Shown here: piece by piece, positions 46,201 through 56,841 of the stretch
Position numbering within the stretch: the first letter of the stretch is position 1
Layout of the letters: every line of letters starts with the position of its first letter
From: Beduinella massiliensis
GTDB lineage: Bacteria > Bacillota > Clostridia > Christensenellales > Aristaeellaceae
Assembly (NCBI RefSeq): GCF_900199405.1
Contig: NZ_LT963430.1
Coordinates: forward strand, 2,077,605 to 2,141,604
Direction: 5' to 3'
Length of the DNA stretch: 64,000 nucleotides
Made by a program: the position numbers and the translations under genes
Notes under the pieces: generated by a model
Database searches by the model: none
The model's input: the letters and a program-made list of their open reading frames with translations, nothing else
What the model was told of the DNA's origin: nothing

Positions 46201-49200
46201 CGGCTGCGCGCCTGTCGCGTAGGCGAGCGTGCAGCCTTCTCCCGGCTCGAGGAACAGGTCCGTCAGCAGCGCGACGCAGGGATCGACGACCGCCCCGACG
46301 CTCCGTTTCGGAGCACCAGACAGCATCGCCGGGCGCTCTAGTGCGTCATTTTCGCGTCCGAGAAATGCCCCTCGATCGCTGATTTCGATAAACGAGGCAT
46401 CCGGAATGCTGCATACGGCGGTGTGAAAGAGCGCAGGCGTGTCCTCGTCGCGGTTGCGGGCGCGGCGGGAGGCGACGAGCGTACCGGACATCGGGGTTGA
46501 CGTCTCGACGAACAGCTTTACGAATGCCGGGTGAGCCTCATCCGCACGCTGCGAGCACAGCGCGACCTCCATATAGCTGGATACACGTAGCTTACGCGCC
46601 GCTTTGCCTGTATTCCTGATTTCGAGCACGTGCACCGCCGTTCCGTCCAACGGGCCGACGCAGCAGGTAAGCGTGGTTTCCACCCCATTTTTCGCCTGGG
46701 TATAGACCGCGCTCCCTGTCTCAAAGCGAATTTCGCCTTCAGAGCCTACGCAGCCTGCCTGAAAAATCCGCTCTTCGTCGCGGACGTAAAACCGTATGCC
46801 GTAGCCTGGCGCAAAGGGATCCGAGCGAAAGCGGGAAAGCATGTAGCCGCCGCTCTTCAGCATGCCGCCGCCGCGCGCATCGCACACGAGCGTGGTGCCC
46901 TCGCCGTAGAGAACCTGGGCGTCGAGCGGAAGCGCGCTCGACGAGGCCTTGCGCGAGGCGAAGGAGGAGCGCGGCGTGGGCCTGTTTTCACCGCGGACGG
47001 CGCGCCTGTGAAAGCGGAGGGAACGGCGTTGGGGGATTCGCTCTTCCAGGAGCAGGGAATAGGCCGACACGTCCAGCCGCTCGCTGAAGAGCCGCACCAG
47101 CACGTCGTCCATGAGCGCGTTGCACATCGCGCACAGCGCCATGCCCTGATGATGCGCCATATGGCTCTGGACGAGGGCAAAGCCGCCGTCCTGCTCAACG
47201 GAGTAGTCCGCCGCTTCATAAAAGCCGAGCTCGCCAAGCCAGCCCAGTGCTTCCATCTGCATGAGGTTCTGCGCGGCGGCGTGCGGACGCACGCACAGCG
47301 CGAGCGCCGCGGCATAGGGCGCGATGACGTGACGGGCGGTTTCGCTTCGCAGTGCGAGCTGCGGCAGACCGAAGGCGTGGTATTGATAGTTCAGCGCGGG
47401 ATCGAACTGATAATGGCCCGACTCCGAAATCCCCCATGGCGTCCTGGGGCACGCGGCGATCTGCTCGGCCACCGCTTGCAGGCACGCCTCATGCAGAAGC
47501 GTTTCCGGCGTGAGGCGCATCAGCAGGGCGGGCATCAGATATTCAAACATTGTCCCGCTCCACGAGGCGAGCGTAACGCCCCCTCGCGTCTTCACGAGCG
47601 AGCGGCCCAGGCTCTTCCAATGGTGCATAGGTACCTGCGCGGTTGCGACCGACAAAAAGCTGAGCAGACGGGATTCAGAGGCCAACAGGTCGTAGTGCGT
47701 CGGCTTCGGGCCTTCTGCCGCGTCGGGTTGGATGCCGACGTAGAAGAGCTCACACCCGGAATCGTACAGAGCATTTAAATCCATCTCGTCAAACAGCGAT
47801 TCAAGCTCTTGTACGAGCGGCCGAAAGCCTGGGTCAAACCGCGAAAGGTCCGCACGCAGCGCCTGCGCGCAGCACAGCAGACAGGCGGCCAGGTTTCCGC
47901 TGTCCACACTGGAAACGTAAGCGGGATTTAGGACGTCGAGGGTCTTCGTGTCGTACCAGTTGTATAGGTGCCCGTTCCACTTTTTCAGCTGTCTGAGCGT
48001 TCCCACCGTCTTTTCCACGCGCGCGGCCATTTCGTCCGGCTCCAGAAAGCCAAGATACCGCGCGGCAACGCAGGAAAGCAGGTAGAGCCCGATGTTCGTC
48101 GGGGACGTCCTGTGCGCTTCCCCGCGTTCCGGGACAACTTGCAGGTTGTCGATGGGCAGGAAGTGCTCTTCCTCCGTCACCGTGCGCTCAAAAAAGGCCC
48201 AAGTCTTCTGCGCGTATAAAAGAAGCGATTCCTTTTCATCGGCGCCGAGCGGAATGCGCTCGTGCAGCGGAGAATTGAGCCATCGAGAAATCGCGGGCAG
48301 GCAAAGCCAGGACAGGCCAAGGGGCAGGGCGAGCCAGAAATAGACGACGTTTGCCGCGCCGAAGAAGAGCAGCAGGCCACCGCAGACCCTTGATAAGGCG
48401 TAATGCTCTGGCTTGTCCTTCGCCTTCTCCGCGTCGTGCGCCGTCACCCAGTCCAGCAATCCGCGATGCGACACGTATAGCCGATAGAGGCTCCGTATAG
48501 CCGCATCCGTCTGCACAAGCGCCTGGTGCGCGATAAGCGCCGTCTGCACGAACGCCGCGCGCAGCCCTTCACGAGAAGGGGAAAGCAGCAGGCCAAGGCT
48601 GGGGAGCAGCAGGGCGTAGGCGAGCGCTGCGCCGCTCGAGACGAGCATGCCCAGCAGCAGAAGCAATCCCTGCGCAGCCGGAATAAGGCTGCGGCGCAAA
48701 TTGTCGTATATTTTGAAACGCGAAAGGAGGTCGAGCGGATTCTTCTGCTTTCCGAGCGGCGTATGAATCTTCGGCATCAGGTAGCTTACGATCTGCCAGT
48801 CCCCGCGCGTCCACCTGTGCAGCCGCAGAAAGTAGGCGCGCAGGGTAGCGGGCTGTCCGTCATAGAAAACCTCGTTTTCTGCGAACGCCGCACGGGAAAA
48901 CTCGCCTTCCAGCAGGTCGTGCGAGAGCACGGTGCCCGGCTGGATGAAGGGCTCTGTCGCCTGCACAAAACGTTCGACGTCATAAATGCCCTTTCCGGCG
49001 AAGCTGCCTCGCCCGGCGATGTCCTGATATACGTCCGAGACGGCACTCACGTAGGGGTCCACTCCGCCGGGCCCGCCGAAGACGCGGCACAGATGGGTGG
49101 TTACGCGGTGCGCAGCCTGCTCCATCCGCGGCTGTATGAGCGCGCAGCCGCGCCTGCGTCCGTCGCGCTCGCAGGGCCGCATCAGCGGATGGGTAATCAT

Positions 49201-51036
49201 GCCGACGAGGCGCAGCGCGCTTCCGGGCGGCATGATCGTATCGCTGTCCAGCGTGATGACCTGACGAAAACGTCCCTTCAGCCAGGTCGGGTCAAACGAT
49301 GCGGCTGTAAAAGCGTCTCTCGTTTCACCCGTCAGGATCAGCCGGTTGAGCGTTTCCAGCGCGCCGCGCTTGCGTTCGCGCCCCATGAAGCGCTTCTGCG
49401 CGTCGTTCCATGTGCGGGCACGGTGTAAATATAGGAAGGTATCTCCCTGTCCGAGCGCGCGGATGCCCTCCATGCAGGCTTTCGTGATGTCCTCATCCTC
49501 GATTTCCTGCGCCGCGTCGCTGTCCCGAAAGTCCGCGAGCAGAAGGTAGGAGAGCCGCCTGTCGTCGTTGCCCTTTTGCAGGACGGCGAGGTGACGGATC
49601 ATGTAGAGCGCCTGCTCCCTGCTGGAAAGAAGCGTGGGGACGACGACGAGCGTACGCAGCGATTCCGGAAGCGTCTCGTATTCCATGCACGGAAGCGGCT
49701 TTGCGGGCACGTTGCGTCGAACCCAAAGGGAGATTATTTCCTGTGCGCCGGCGGTAGAAACGATCAGCGCGGGAAGCAGCAGCAATGGGGATGGACGGCT
49801 CAGGCAAAAGAGAGCAAAGAAAAGCAGCGAACACAGAACGTGGGCGAGCGGGTACAGGATGCCCGCGTGCCTGTGCAAGAACAGCCGCACGCGTACGCGC
49901 AGGGGCGCGCTGCCCAGCCGTTCCCACAGCTCATATTCGCCCGCGTCCAGCAGGTAAAAGCCCACGTGCTGAGAAAGGGAATCCGCACCTTCCGTTCCGT
50001 GCGCCTGTGCGCATTCGAGCGCGCAGCGCGCGATAAGCCCTTCGGAGTAGATGCTGGCCCTGGCAAAGCGGGACACCTGCGTGCGGTAAAGCGCGCGGGT
50101 AGCGGCGTCCATCCGTTCGTAGACCCCGGACGGGTCCTCCCGCAGCAGCATTTCGACGGGAGAGAGCGATTCCAACAGCGGATCCCAATCGATAAGCCCC
50201 ATCGCGCGAAGGCTCGTGATAGCGCTGGACAGGGCCTGCCGTTCCTGCGTCTGGCGCATATGCTCCGCCTCGACGATGCGTTGGGCGGTCTGATCGAGCG
50301 CGTCCAGCCGGCGGTCGATCATCTGCAGCGCCTCGGCGTTGCCCTGTTCGCGCAGGCATTTCAGCAGGTGCTCCCAAAACGTGCAGTCTTCCGGCGCGCG
50401 GCGCAGGGCACGGTTACTGAGCGTATGAGCGGCGTTTTCCGCCGCAAGGCGCTGTCTCTGGGCGGCCAGACATTCCTCCGCGAGACTTGATATGCGAAAA
50501 ATCAACGCGGCGCGCAGGGCGAGCGGGAGGGTAAAAAGCTCTGAGAGCCACAGAGGGCTTATCTCCTGCCAGGCGGACACAGCTTCCCTCAGCATGCCTG
50601 TATCCACGTGCGCGCCCGTATGGCTGAGATACTCGCGCGCGAAGTCCATAATCCGGGGACGCCGCCCCCAAAGCGGCAGGGACCGAACCCCTTTCAGATC
50701 ATACAGCAGGGCCAGAGATGCGTCCTCTAAAAGCCGCCCATTGTCTAAAAGCCACTGCGCGCCGGGGAGCAGGGCGTCTGAACCGCCCGCCGCGAGCGCG
50801 TCAAGCTCCTCGAGCGCCCGTCGAAGCGCGCGCACGCGCGGACGAAGGCCACGTATCCGGCCTAAACCGCGTACGTGTCCCGCAGCGGCGATACGCTTTA
50901 AGTGCGCGCAAAGCGAAGCAGGGCTGAGCTCCTCCTCGCAGTCCGGCTTATTGGGTTGGGCGTGCGCCACGGCTGCACAGAGGAACAGGAGGCTAAATAG
51001 CGCCGCGAAGGCGGCGATCAGGCTCAAGAACGTCAT
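43264..51036 (-). CDS. Cyclic beta-1,2-glucan synthase-like protein (GT84 + GH94)
   Basis: This 2590-residue protein has an N-terminal hydrophobic segment, membrane helices (about residues 390-440 and 780-930), a GT84 glycosyltransferase domain between them (about 455-760; LDSDT near 598, HRWTRGDWQ near 741), a glycoamylase-like domain (about 1000-1430, with NWYDTKTL and VSSVDSGNLA) and a GH94 domain (about 1480-2590) with YQAGGATGFRDQ near 2140 and catalytic Asp in GTGDWNDAM near 2280. The layout matches NdvB/Cgs, which makes beta-1,2-glucans from UDP-glucose. The ATG at 51036 has AAAGGAG upstream. Confidence 0.9.
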   Translation of the reverse strand: MTFLSLIAAFAALFSLLFLCAAVAHAQPNKPDCEEELSPASLCAHLKRIAAAGHVRGLGRIRGLRPRVRALRRALEELDALAAGGSDALLPGAQWLLDNGRLLEDASLALLYDLKGVRSLPLWGRRPRIMDFAREYLSHTGAHVDTGMLREAVSAWQEISPLWLSELFTLPLALRAALIFRISSLAEECLAAQRQRLAAENAAHTLSNRALRRAPEDCTFWEHLLKCLREQGNAEALQMIDRRLDALDQTAQRIVEAEHMRQTQERQALSSAITSLRAMGLIDWDPLLESLSPVEMLLREDPSGVYERMDAATRALYRTQVSRFARASIYSEGLIARCALECAQAHGTEGADSLSQHVGFYLLDAGEYELWERLGSAPLRVRVRLFLHRHAGILYPLAHVLCSLLFFALFCLSRPSPLLLLPALIVSTAGAQEIISLWVRRNVPAKPLPCMEYETLPESLRTLVVVPTLLSSREQALYMIRHLAVLQKGNDDRRLSYLLLADFRDSDAAQEIEDEDITKACMEGIRALGQGDTFLYLHRARTWNDAQKRFMGRERKRGALETLNRLILTGETRDAFTAASFDPTWLKGRFRQVITLDSDTIMPPGSALRLVGMITHPLMRPCERDGRRRGCALIQPRMEQAAHRVTTHLCRVFGGPGGVDPYVSAVSDVYQDIAGRGSFAGKGIYDVERFVQATEPFIQPGTVLSHDLLEGEFSRAAFAENEVFYDGQPATLRAYFLRLHRWTRGDWQIVSYLMPKIHTPLGKQKNPLDLLSRFKIYDNLRRSLIPAAQGLLLLLGMLVSSGAALAYALLLPSLGLLLSPSREGLRAAFVQTALIAHQALVQTDAAIRSLYRLYVSHRGLLDWVTAHDAEKAKDKPEHYALSRVCGGLLLFFGAANVVYFWLALPLGLSWLCLPAISRWLNSPLHERIPLGADEKESLLLYAQKTWAFFERTVTEEEHFLPIDNLQVVPERGEAHRTSPTNIGLYLLSCVAARYLGFLEPDEMAARVEKTVGTLRQLKKWNGHLYNWYDTKTLDVLNPAYVSSVDSGNLAACLLCCAQALRADLSRFDPGFRPLVQELESLFDEMDLNALYDSGCELFYVGIQPDAAEGPKPTHYDLLASESRLLSFLSVATAQVPMHHWKSLGRSLVKTRGGVTLASWSGTMFEYLMPALLMRLTPETLLHEACLQAVAEQIAACPRTPWGISESGHYQFDPALNYQYHAFGLPQLALRSETARHVIAPYAAALALCVRPHAAAQNLMQMEALGWLGELGFYEAADYSVEQDGGFALVQSHMAHHQGMALCAMCNALMDDVLVRLFSERLDVSAYSLLLEERIPQRRSLRFHRRAVRGENRPTPRSSFASRKASSSALPLDAQVLYGEGTTLVCDARGGGMLKSGGYMLSRFRSDPFAPGYGIRFYVRDEERIFQAGCVGSEGEIRFETGSAVYTQAKNGVETTLTCCVGPLDGTAVHVLEIRNTGKAARKLRVSSYMEVALCSQRADEAHPAFVKLFVETSTPMSGTLVASRRARNRDEDTPALFHTAVCSIPDASFIEISDRGAFLGRENDALERPAMLSGAPKRSVGAVVDPCVALLTDLFLEPGEGCTLAYATGAQPDAGAAAARAAQYDGVEACLRAQALARIQAQVSADYLALDPGAQNIVQRAATYAIYGGQNPDQLTVAQKNTLAREEIWALGISGDLPIVTVQATGTADQALCRMALKLHEAWRQWGIWADLVFLCPGKGDYGEPARDMLNSMIACGHARDLIHKPGGVYVLEEGNVSESLRVLLLSMSCLTFYGGQDTLGAQLKALRGMPETARPLPPAPKGALPRAALLCDNGFGGFDPYGAYVIDRQSPTPAPWCLLLSNPKMGCIATERGIDLTYASSSHDGRLTPFSNDPVVDRSGLRLVLVDEARGNKLSPLQDALRVTYTPGRARWECVYLDAVQTVSLFVDAERPVQFISLSLQNQTGRTAKLTVSLSVDFILDTTGDRKTLIRARTQENALYLESPCMPGVTFAAVVGGKDAHLSAPWLDGTLSSSAPGGPLPFLPTAQLACSVKLANGGGQNVTFCIGHAGTPEEAAALVSELSAPEIPVRERQALERWNERLSVLCLRTPDAVLNAALGRWLPYQTIASRLYAKAGFYQAGGATGFRDQLQDMLVLLYTDPGSVRAHLMLCAAHQFEDGDVQHWWHPPARGVRTHMTDDLLFLPFVTASYVAATGDTSVLNERIAYLQNVEIPAGSEDFYGEAVPSRDAAPLLDHCLRAIRRVSFGAHGIPLIGTGDWNDAMNRVGIEGKGESVWLGWFFSYTARVFAPLCEPPVQEELLRLADDALRAADEQGWDGAWYRRAYMDDGTALGSAGSDACRIDCIAQCWAVIAGAPEKRANQAMDAVLSQLVDREHGIIRLLAPAFDDTDLEPGYIKGYLPGVRENGGQYTHGAAWAVPALRKLGRVEEAWEIFRMLLPYTHADTPEKAARYRVEPYVSAADIYASEQQMGRGGWTWYTGSAAWIYVAGVYVLLGFEKRAGQIRLNPTLPADWDSFEIVYRFEGSAYTLRAERSAAEARLDGAPLPDGWITLEADGKDHQAVFPIAVEGL

Positions 51037-51227
51037 GACAGGCTCCTTTTCATTGGCTTTTCAGGATGATTGCTCCTATTTTGCGCAGGGGTATGGGCAC
51101 ATATACAGCGGAAACAGGAAAGGGCGCAAGTTTTAGCGCTGCCTCGCATAGAATAGAAAAGCGCCGTTTTGAGCGGCTACGCGAGGTGCAAAATCAGAAA
51201 AAACCGGTATACGCTTGGAATAAATGG

Positions 51228-51256
51228 TTGTAATTGATTTTTGTTTATGTTACAAT
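51228..51256 (+). promoter_or_regulatory. Promoter of tig-clpP-clpX
   Basis: TTGTAA (51228-51233), 17 bases, then TACAAT (51251-51256) with a TG in the extended position. Transcription would start near 51263. Confidence 0.65.
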
Positions 51257-51322
51257 GCAGGATAGTGCATTATCTCTATCATGAAATATGTACACCAAGA
51301 ACTACTGGGAGGAACCGTTAGC

Positions 51323-52609
51323 ATGACGATCTCTGTTGAAAAACTGAGCAGCAACAAAGTAAAGATTTCCTTTGACATCGAAGCGGAAAAGTTCGACGAG
51401 GCGATGCAGAAGGCATACCTGAAGAACCGCGGCCGCATCAACGTGCCGGGTTTCCGCAAGGGCAAGGCGCCCCGCAAGCTGATTGAAAATATGTATGGAG
51501 AGGGCGTCTTTTACGACGACGCCTTTGAAGTCATCTTCCCCGAAGCTTACGATCAGGCTGTGGCCGACAACAACCTGGAGCCGGTCGACCGCCCGAGCGT
51601 GGACATCGAAACCATCGAAAGCGGCAAGAACCTCGTGTTTACCGCGGAGGTCTTCGTGCGCCCCGAGGTGACCCTGGGCGAGTACAAGGGACTCAAGGTC
51701 GAAAAGCACGAGCATCCCGTGACCGACGAGGATGTCGACGCGAAGATGGAGCAGGATCGCCAGAAGAATGCGCGCGAGGTCACGGTTGAGGACCGCGCGG
51801 TGCAGGACGACGACATCGTGAATCTCGACTACGCGGGTTCGGTGGACGGCGTCGCTTTCGAAGGCGGCACGGCGCAGGGCCAAACCCTGACGATCGGTTC
51901 CGGCCAGTTTATCCCCGGCTTTGAAGAGCAGATGGTCGGCATGAACGTCGGCGAGGAAAAGGATCTTTCTGTGAAGTTCCCGGAGGAATATCACGCCAAG
52001 GAACTTGCCGGCAAAGACGCCGTATTCCACGTGAAGGTCAACTCCATCACGATGCGTGAGCTGCCGGAGCTGGACGACGACTTCGCCAAGGACGTGTCCG
52101 AGTTTGACACGCTTGATGCATACAAGCAGGACATTCGGGCAAAGCTGGAGGCGGACAACAAGGCGCACTGCGACGCGGCGTTTGAAAACGCAGTCGTGGA
52201 CGCGGCGGTTGCGAACGCGACGCTGGACGTGCCTGAAGCCATGATCGAGCGGCAGATTGACGGCATGATCCGTGACTTCCAGATGCGTTTGGCGTATCAG
52301 GGCCTTCGCATGGAGGATTTCATGACCTATACCGGCCAGACGATGGAAACCATGCGTGAGCAGTACCGCGAAGAGGCCGATAAGCGCGTGAAGGCCGAGC
52401 TGGTGCTCGAGGCCATCATGAAGGCGGAAGGTATCGAAGCTACCGAAGAAGAGGTAGAGGCGGAGATCGCCAAGTACGCCGAGGAGGGCAAGAAGACCGC
52501 CGAGGAATTCAAGGCGACGCTTCGCCCGGAGGATACCGCGTATCTGAAGGATTCCATCGGCATCCGCAAGACGGTGGAGCTGCTGAAGGACTCGGCCATC
52601 GCCGAGTAA
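51323..52609 (+). CDS. tig: Trigger factor
   Basis: The 428-residue protein has the ribosome-binding N-terminal domain with the signature [13 protein letters not shown] (about residues 43-55), a FKBP-type prolyl isomerase domain (about 150-240; [11 protein letters not shown]) and a helical C-terminal domain. It binds nascent chains at the ribosome exit. ATG 51323 was chosen because of GGGAGGA upstream. It is followed by clpP and clpX, the usual order. Confidence 0.95.
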   Translation: MTISVEKLSSNKVKISFDIEAEKFDEAMQKAYLKNRGRINVPGFRKGKAPRKLIENMYGEGVFYDDAFEVIFPEAYDQAVADNNLEPVDRPSVDIETIESGKNLVFTAEVFVRPEVTLGEYKGLKVEKHEHPVTDEDVDAKMEQDRQKNAREVTVEDRAVQDDDIVNLDYAGSVDGVAFEGGTAQGQTLTIGSGQFIPGFEEQMVGMNVGEEKDLSVKFPEEYHAKELAGKDAVFHVKVNSITMRELPELDDDFAKDVSEFDTLDAYKQDIRAKLEADNKAHCDAAFENAVVDAAVANATLDVPEAMIERQIDGMIRDFQMRLAYQGLRMEDFMTYTGQTMETMREQYREEADKRVKAELVLEAIMKAEGIEATEEEVEAEIAKYAEEGKKTAEEFKATLRPEDTAYLKDSIGIRKTVELLKDSAIAE

Positions 52610-52643
52610 TCCTGATTCCCCTGCTGTAAAGGAGGTATTTGCC

Positions 52644-53228
52644 ATGAGTCTCATTCCTATGGTCGTCGAACAGACGAACCGCGGTGAACGTTCCTACGAT
52701 ATCTACTCCCGCCTGCTGAAAGACCGCATCGTGTTTTTGAGCGGTGAGATCGGCGACGATATGGCCAATACCGTCGTCGCGCAGCTGCTCTTTTTGGAGA
52801 TGGAAAACCCCGACGCGGAAATTTCCATGTACATCAACAGCCCGGGCGGATCGGTGACGGCGGGCATGGCGATCTTCGACACCATGCACTACATCAAGTC
52901 TCCGGTGCGCACGGTATGCATCGGCATGGCTGCGTCGATGGCTGCCTTCCTGCTGATGGCGGGCGAGAAGGGCAAGCGTCTGGCGCTGCCCAACAGCGAA
53001 GTGATGATTCACCAGCCCTTGGGCGGAGCGCGCGGCCAGGCCACGGATGTGGCGATCCAGGCCGAGTGGCTCATGCGTACGAAAGTCAAGATGAACAAGC
53101 TGATGAGCGAAATGACGGGACAGCCGCTCGAAAAGATCGAGCGCGACGTCGAGCGCGATCACTTCCTTTCCGCGCAGGAAGCTCTGGAATACGGCATCAT
53201 CGACGAAATCTACAAGAATCGCGCGTAA
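52644..53228 (+). CDS. clpP: ATP-dependent Clp protease proteolytic subunit
   Basis: The 194-residue protein shows the catalytic triad: Ser in [11 protein letters not shown] (about residue 98), His in [10 protein letters not shown] (about 123) and Asp in [15 protein letters not shown] (about 172). No propeptide extension is apparent. It forms the 14-mer chamber that works with ClpX. It lies 34 bases after tig behind AAAGGAGG. Confidence 0.97.
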   Translation: MSLIPMVVEQTNRGERSYDIYSRLLKDRIVFLSGEIGDDMANTVVAQLLFLEMENPDAEISMYINSPGGSVTAGMAIFDTMHYIKSPVRTVCIGMAASMAAFLLMAGEKGKRLALPNSEVMIHQPLGGARGQATDVAIQAEWLMRTKVKMNKLMSEMTGQPLEKIERDVERDHFLSAQEALEYGIIDEIYKNRA

Positions 53229-53261
53229 TCCTTCTCTTAAAACAACGCAATGAGGTGCAAA

Positions 53262-54575
<1,314 letters not shown>

Positions 54576-54587
54576 CAACTGAATTTC

Positions 54588-54615
54588 GAGACTGCCGCGC
54601 TGCGGCAGTCTCTTT
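54588..54615 (+). terminator. Terminator of tig-clpP-clpX
   Basis: GAGACTGCCGC (54588-54598) and GCGGCAGTCTC (54602-54612) form an exact 11-bp stem with a 3-base loop, followed by TTTGT. The T-run is short. Confidence 0.75.
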
Positions 54616-54630
54616 GTAGACGGAGGACGC

Positions 54631-55020
54631 ATGCAGCTTGCATTTTTAGAGGATGAATTTTCTGTTTTAAAACTGGATTCTTTTCCGTCCGACGTACTGG
54701 ACAAGCCGTTCGCCTTTGCTGCCCGAACGGACGGCGAGTGCTCGCTCGTCTGCCGGTCGCAGGATGCGCCCCGGGCGTTTGTCTCCTGTGAGCCTGGCTG
54801 GCGGGCCTTTCGGGTCACGGGCGTGCTCGATTTTTCCCTGATCGGCATTCTTTCCGCCATTACACAAGTGCTGTCTCAGGCGCGTATCGGCGTGTTCGTC
54901 ATATCCACATTCGATACGGACTACGTGCTCGTCAAGTCTGAAAACGAGGCGAATGCAAAAGAGGCGCTCGCGCACGCAGACTACGACATCCTGAAACCGG
55001 AAGGGAATCGTTCCCTGTAA
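54631..55020 (+). CDS. ACT-domain (CASTOR-type) protein
   Basis: The 129-residue protein looks like a pair of ACT folds of the CASTOR/ACT_7 type: strand LAFLEDEFSVLKLD, then a second half with FRVTGVLDFSLIGILSAITQ and IGVFVISTFDTDYVLVK. Such proteins bind amino acids. It lies between the clpX terminator and lonB; no amino acid pathway gene is near. The ATG has GGAGGA upstream. Confidence 0.75.
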   Translation: MQLAFLEDEFSVLKLDSFPSDVLDKPFAFAARTDGECSLVCRSQDAPRAFVSCEPGWRAFRVTGVLDFSLIGILSAITQVLSQARIGVFVISTFDTDYVLVKSENEANAKEALAHADYDILKPEGNRSL

Positions 55021-55094
55021 ACAAGCCCCTGCATGCCTCCTTTCCATGTCACGCAAGATATAAGCGACATGTGACAGGGAAAGAGGGATGAACT

Positions 55095-56771
55095 TTGCTC
55101 AGCTTCGTTTTGCTTGGTATACAGCTCGTCGTGACCGTCGTTATCGGCATTTACTTCTTCATTCAGCTCAGGCAGCAGCAAAAGCAACAGCCCGCCGCAC
55201 GCCGGGAGGGCGCGCAGGAGATGGATCGCCTGCAGCGTATGCGCGCGATTCGGCTTAGCGAGCCGCTCAGCGAGCGCGTACGCCCGAATAAATTTGAGGA
55301 CATTATCGGGCAGGAGGAGGGGATCCGTTCGCTCAAGGCCATCCTCTGCGGTCCGAACCCGCAGCACGTCATTATCTATGGGCCTCCGGGCATCGGCAAG
55401 ACCTGCGCGGCGCGCCTCGTGCTGGAAGCGGCGAAACAGACGGAGGGCACGCCCTTTGCGAAGAACGCCCCCTTTATCGAGATGGACGCGACCTGCGTGC
55501 GCTTCGATGAACGCGCAATCGCCGATCCGCTGATCGGCAGTGTACATGACCCGATATACCAGGGCGCGGGTCCTTTGGGCGTGCAGGGCGTGCCGCAGCC
55601 AAAGCCGGGCGCAGTCAGCAAGGCGCATGGCGGCGTGCTGTTCCTGGACGAAATAGGGGAACTGCATCCGACGCAGATGAACAAGCTGCTAAAGGTGCTT
55701 GAGGATCGCAAGGTGTTCTTTGAATCCGCGTACTACAGCCCGGAGGACATGTCCGTTCCGCGTTACATTCACGACATCTTCAAGAACGGCATGCCGGCGG
55801 ACTTCCGCCTGGTCGCGGCGACGACCCGCAGTGCAAACGACCTGCCGCCTGCGCTGCGTTCCCGCTGCATGGAGATCTACTTCCGAGCGCTGGAGCCGCA
55901 CGAGATCGCGACGATCGCCATGGGCGCGGCGGTACGGGCAGGCTTTGAGATGGATGAGGCGCAGGCGGAGCTGGTGGGCCGTTACGCGACCTGTGGGCGC
56001 GATGCCGTCAACATCGTGCAGATGGGCGCAGGCGTGGCACAGCTAGAAGATAGAAAGTGTATTACCCGCGCGGACATCGAATGGGTGGTGGACAGCGGTC
56101 ACTACCCCGTGCGTCCGGAGCAGCAGGCCTCGCTCGAATGCGGCGTCGGCACGGTCCACGGTCTTGCGGTCTACGGCTGCCATCAAGGGGCGGTGATGGA
56201 CATCGAGGCGGTCGCCGTCGCTGGCTCAGGCAGGATCGTCGTCACGGGCATCGCGGAGGAAGAGGAGATCGGAACGCCCGGCCACCTCATCCGCCGCAAG
56301 AGCACGGCACGCGGCTCGGCGGAAAACGTACAGACCCTGCTCCGCCGCATGCGCTACGACGTGGACAGCGTGGACCTGCACGTCAATTTTCCTGGCGGCG
56401 CGCCGGTCGACGGCCCCAGTGCAGGCGTAGCGATGGCCGTGGCGGCGGTATCCGCGCTGCTCGGCCGACCGGTGGACGGCGCGACAGCGGTGACCGGCGA
56501 AATCTCCGTGCGCGGCGACGTAAAGCCCGTCGGCGGCGTCCCCAGCAAGGTGGAGGCAGCCAAGCGCGCGGGGCTCAGGCGCGTTTTTGTCCCTGCGGAC
56601 AATTACCTGGAGCGCTTTTCCAAGATCGGCATCGAGGTCATCCCGATCAAGACGCTGGACGATGCCCTGAACGCGATGCTGGTGGACGTCCCGCAGACGC
56701 AGGACAGTCAGAGCGCCGCACACGGGGACAAGACGCTCGCGGCCCAAAGCGCGGCCACTCCAGCGCAATGA
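55095..56771 (+). CDS. lonB: Sporulation-type ATP-dependent protease LonB
   Basis: The 558-residue protein has one N-terminal membrane helix (about residues 2-24), an AAA+ domain with Walker A GPPGIGKT (about 96) and Walker B (GGVLFLDEIGEL), and a Lon protease domain with the Ser-Lys dyad (Ser in DGPSAGVAM near 440; Lys in VPSKVEAAK near 480). It lacks the LonA N-terminal substrate domain. In Bacillus LonB is made in the forespore. The start is TTG 55095. Confidence 0.92.
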   Translation: MLSFVLLGIQLVVTVVIGIYFFIQLRQQQKQQPAARREGAQEMDRLQRMRAIRLSEPLSERVRPNKFEDIIGQEEGIRSLKAILCGPNPQHVIIYGPPGIGKTCAARLVLEAAKQTEGTPFAKNAPFIEMDATCVRFDERAIADPLIGSVHDPIYQGAGPLGVQGVPQPKPGAVSKAHGGVLFLDEIGELHPTQMNKLLKVLEDRKVFFESAYYSPEDMSVPRYIHDIFKNGMPADFRLVAATTRSANDLPPALRSRCMEIYFRALEPHEIATIAMGAAVRAGFEMDEAQAELVGRYATCGRDAVNIVQMGAGVAQLEDRKCITRADIEWVVDSGHYPVRPEQQASLECGVGTVHGLAVYGCHQGAVMDIEAVAVAGSGRIVVTGIAEEEEIGTPGHLIRRKSTARGSAENVQTLLRRMRYDVDSVDLHVNFPGGAPVDGPSAGVAMAVAAVSALLGRPVDGATAVTGEISVRGDVKPVGGVPSKVEAAKRAGLRRVFVPADNYLERFSKIGIEVIPIKTLDDALNAMLVDVPQTQDSQSAAHGDKTLAAQSAATPAQ

Positions 56772-56772
56772 C

Positions 56773-56801
56773 TTGTCAAAACGCCGTGAGGTGGGTATAA
56801 T
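56773..56801 (+). promoter_or_regulatory. Promoter of lonA
   Basis: TTGTCA (56773-56778), 17 bases, then TATAAT (56796-56801). This is the best SigA-type promoter in the window, just behind the lonB stop. Confidence 0.8.
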
Positions 56802-56841
56802 AAAGGTTCATCCAAAGATTTAAAATAGAGGAGGGCTGACA

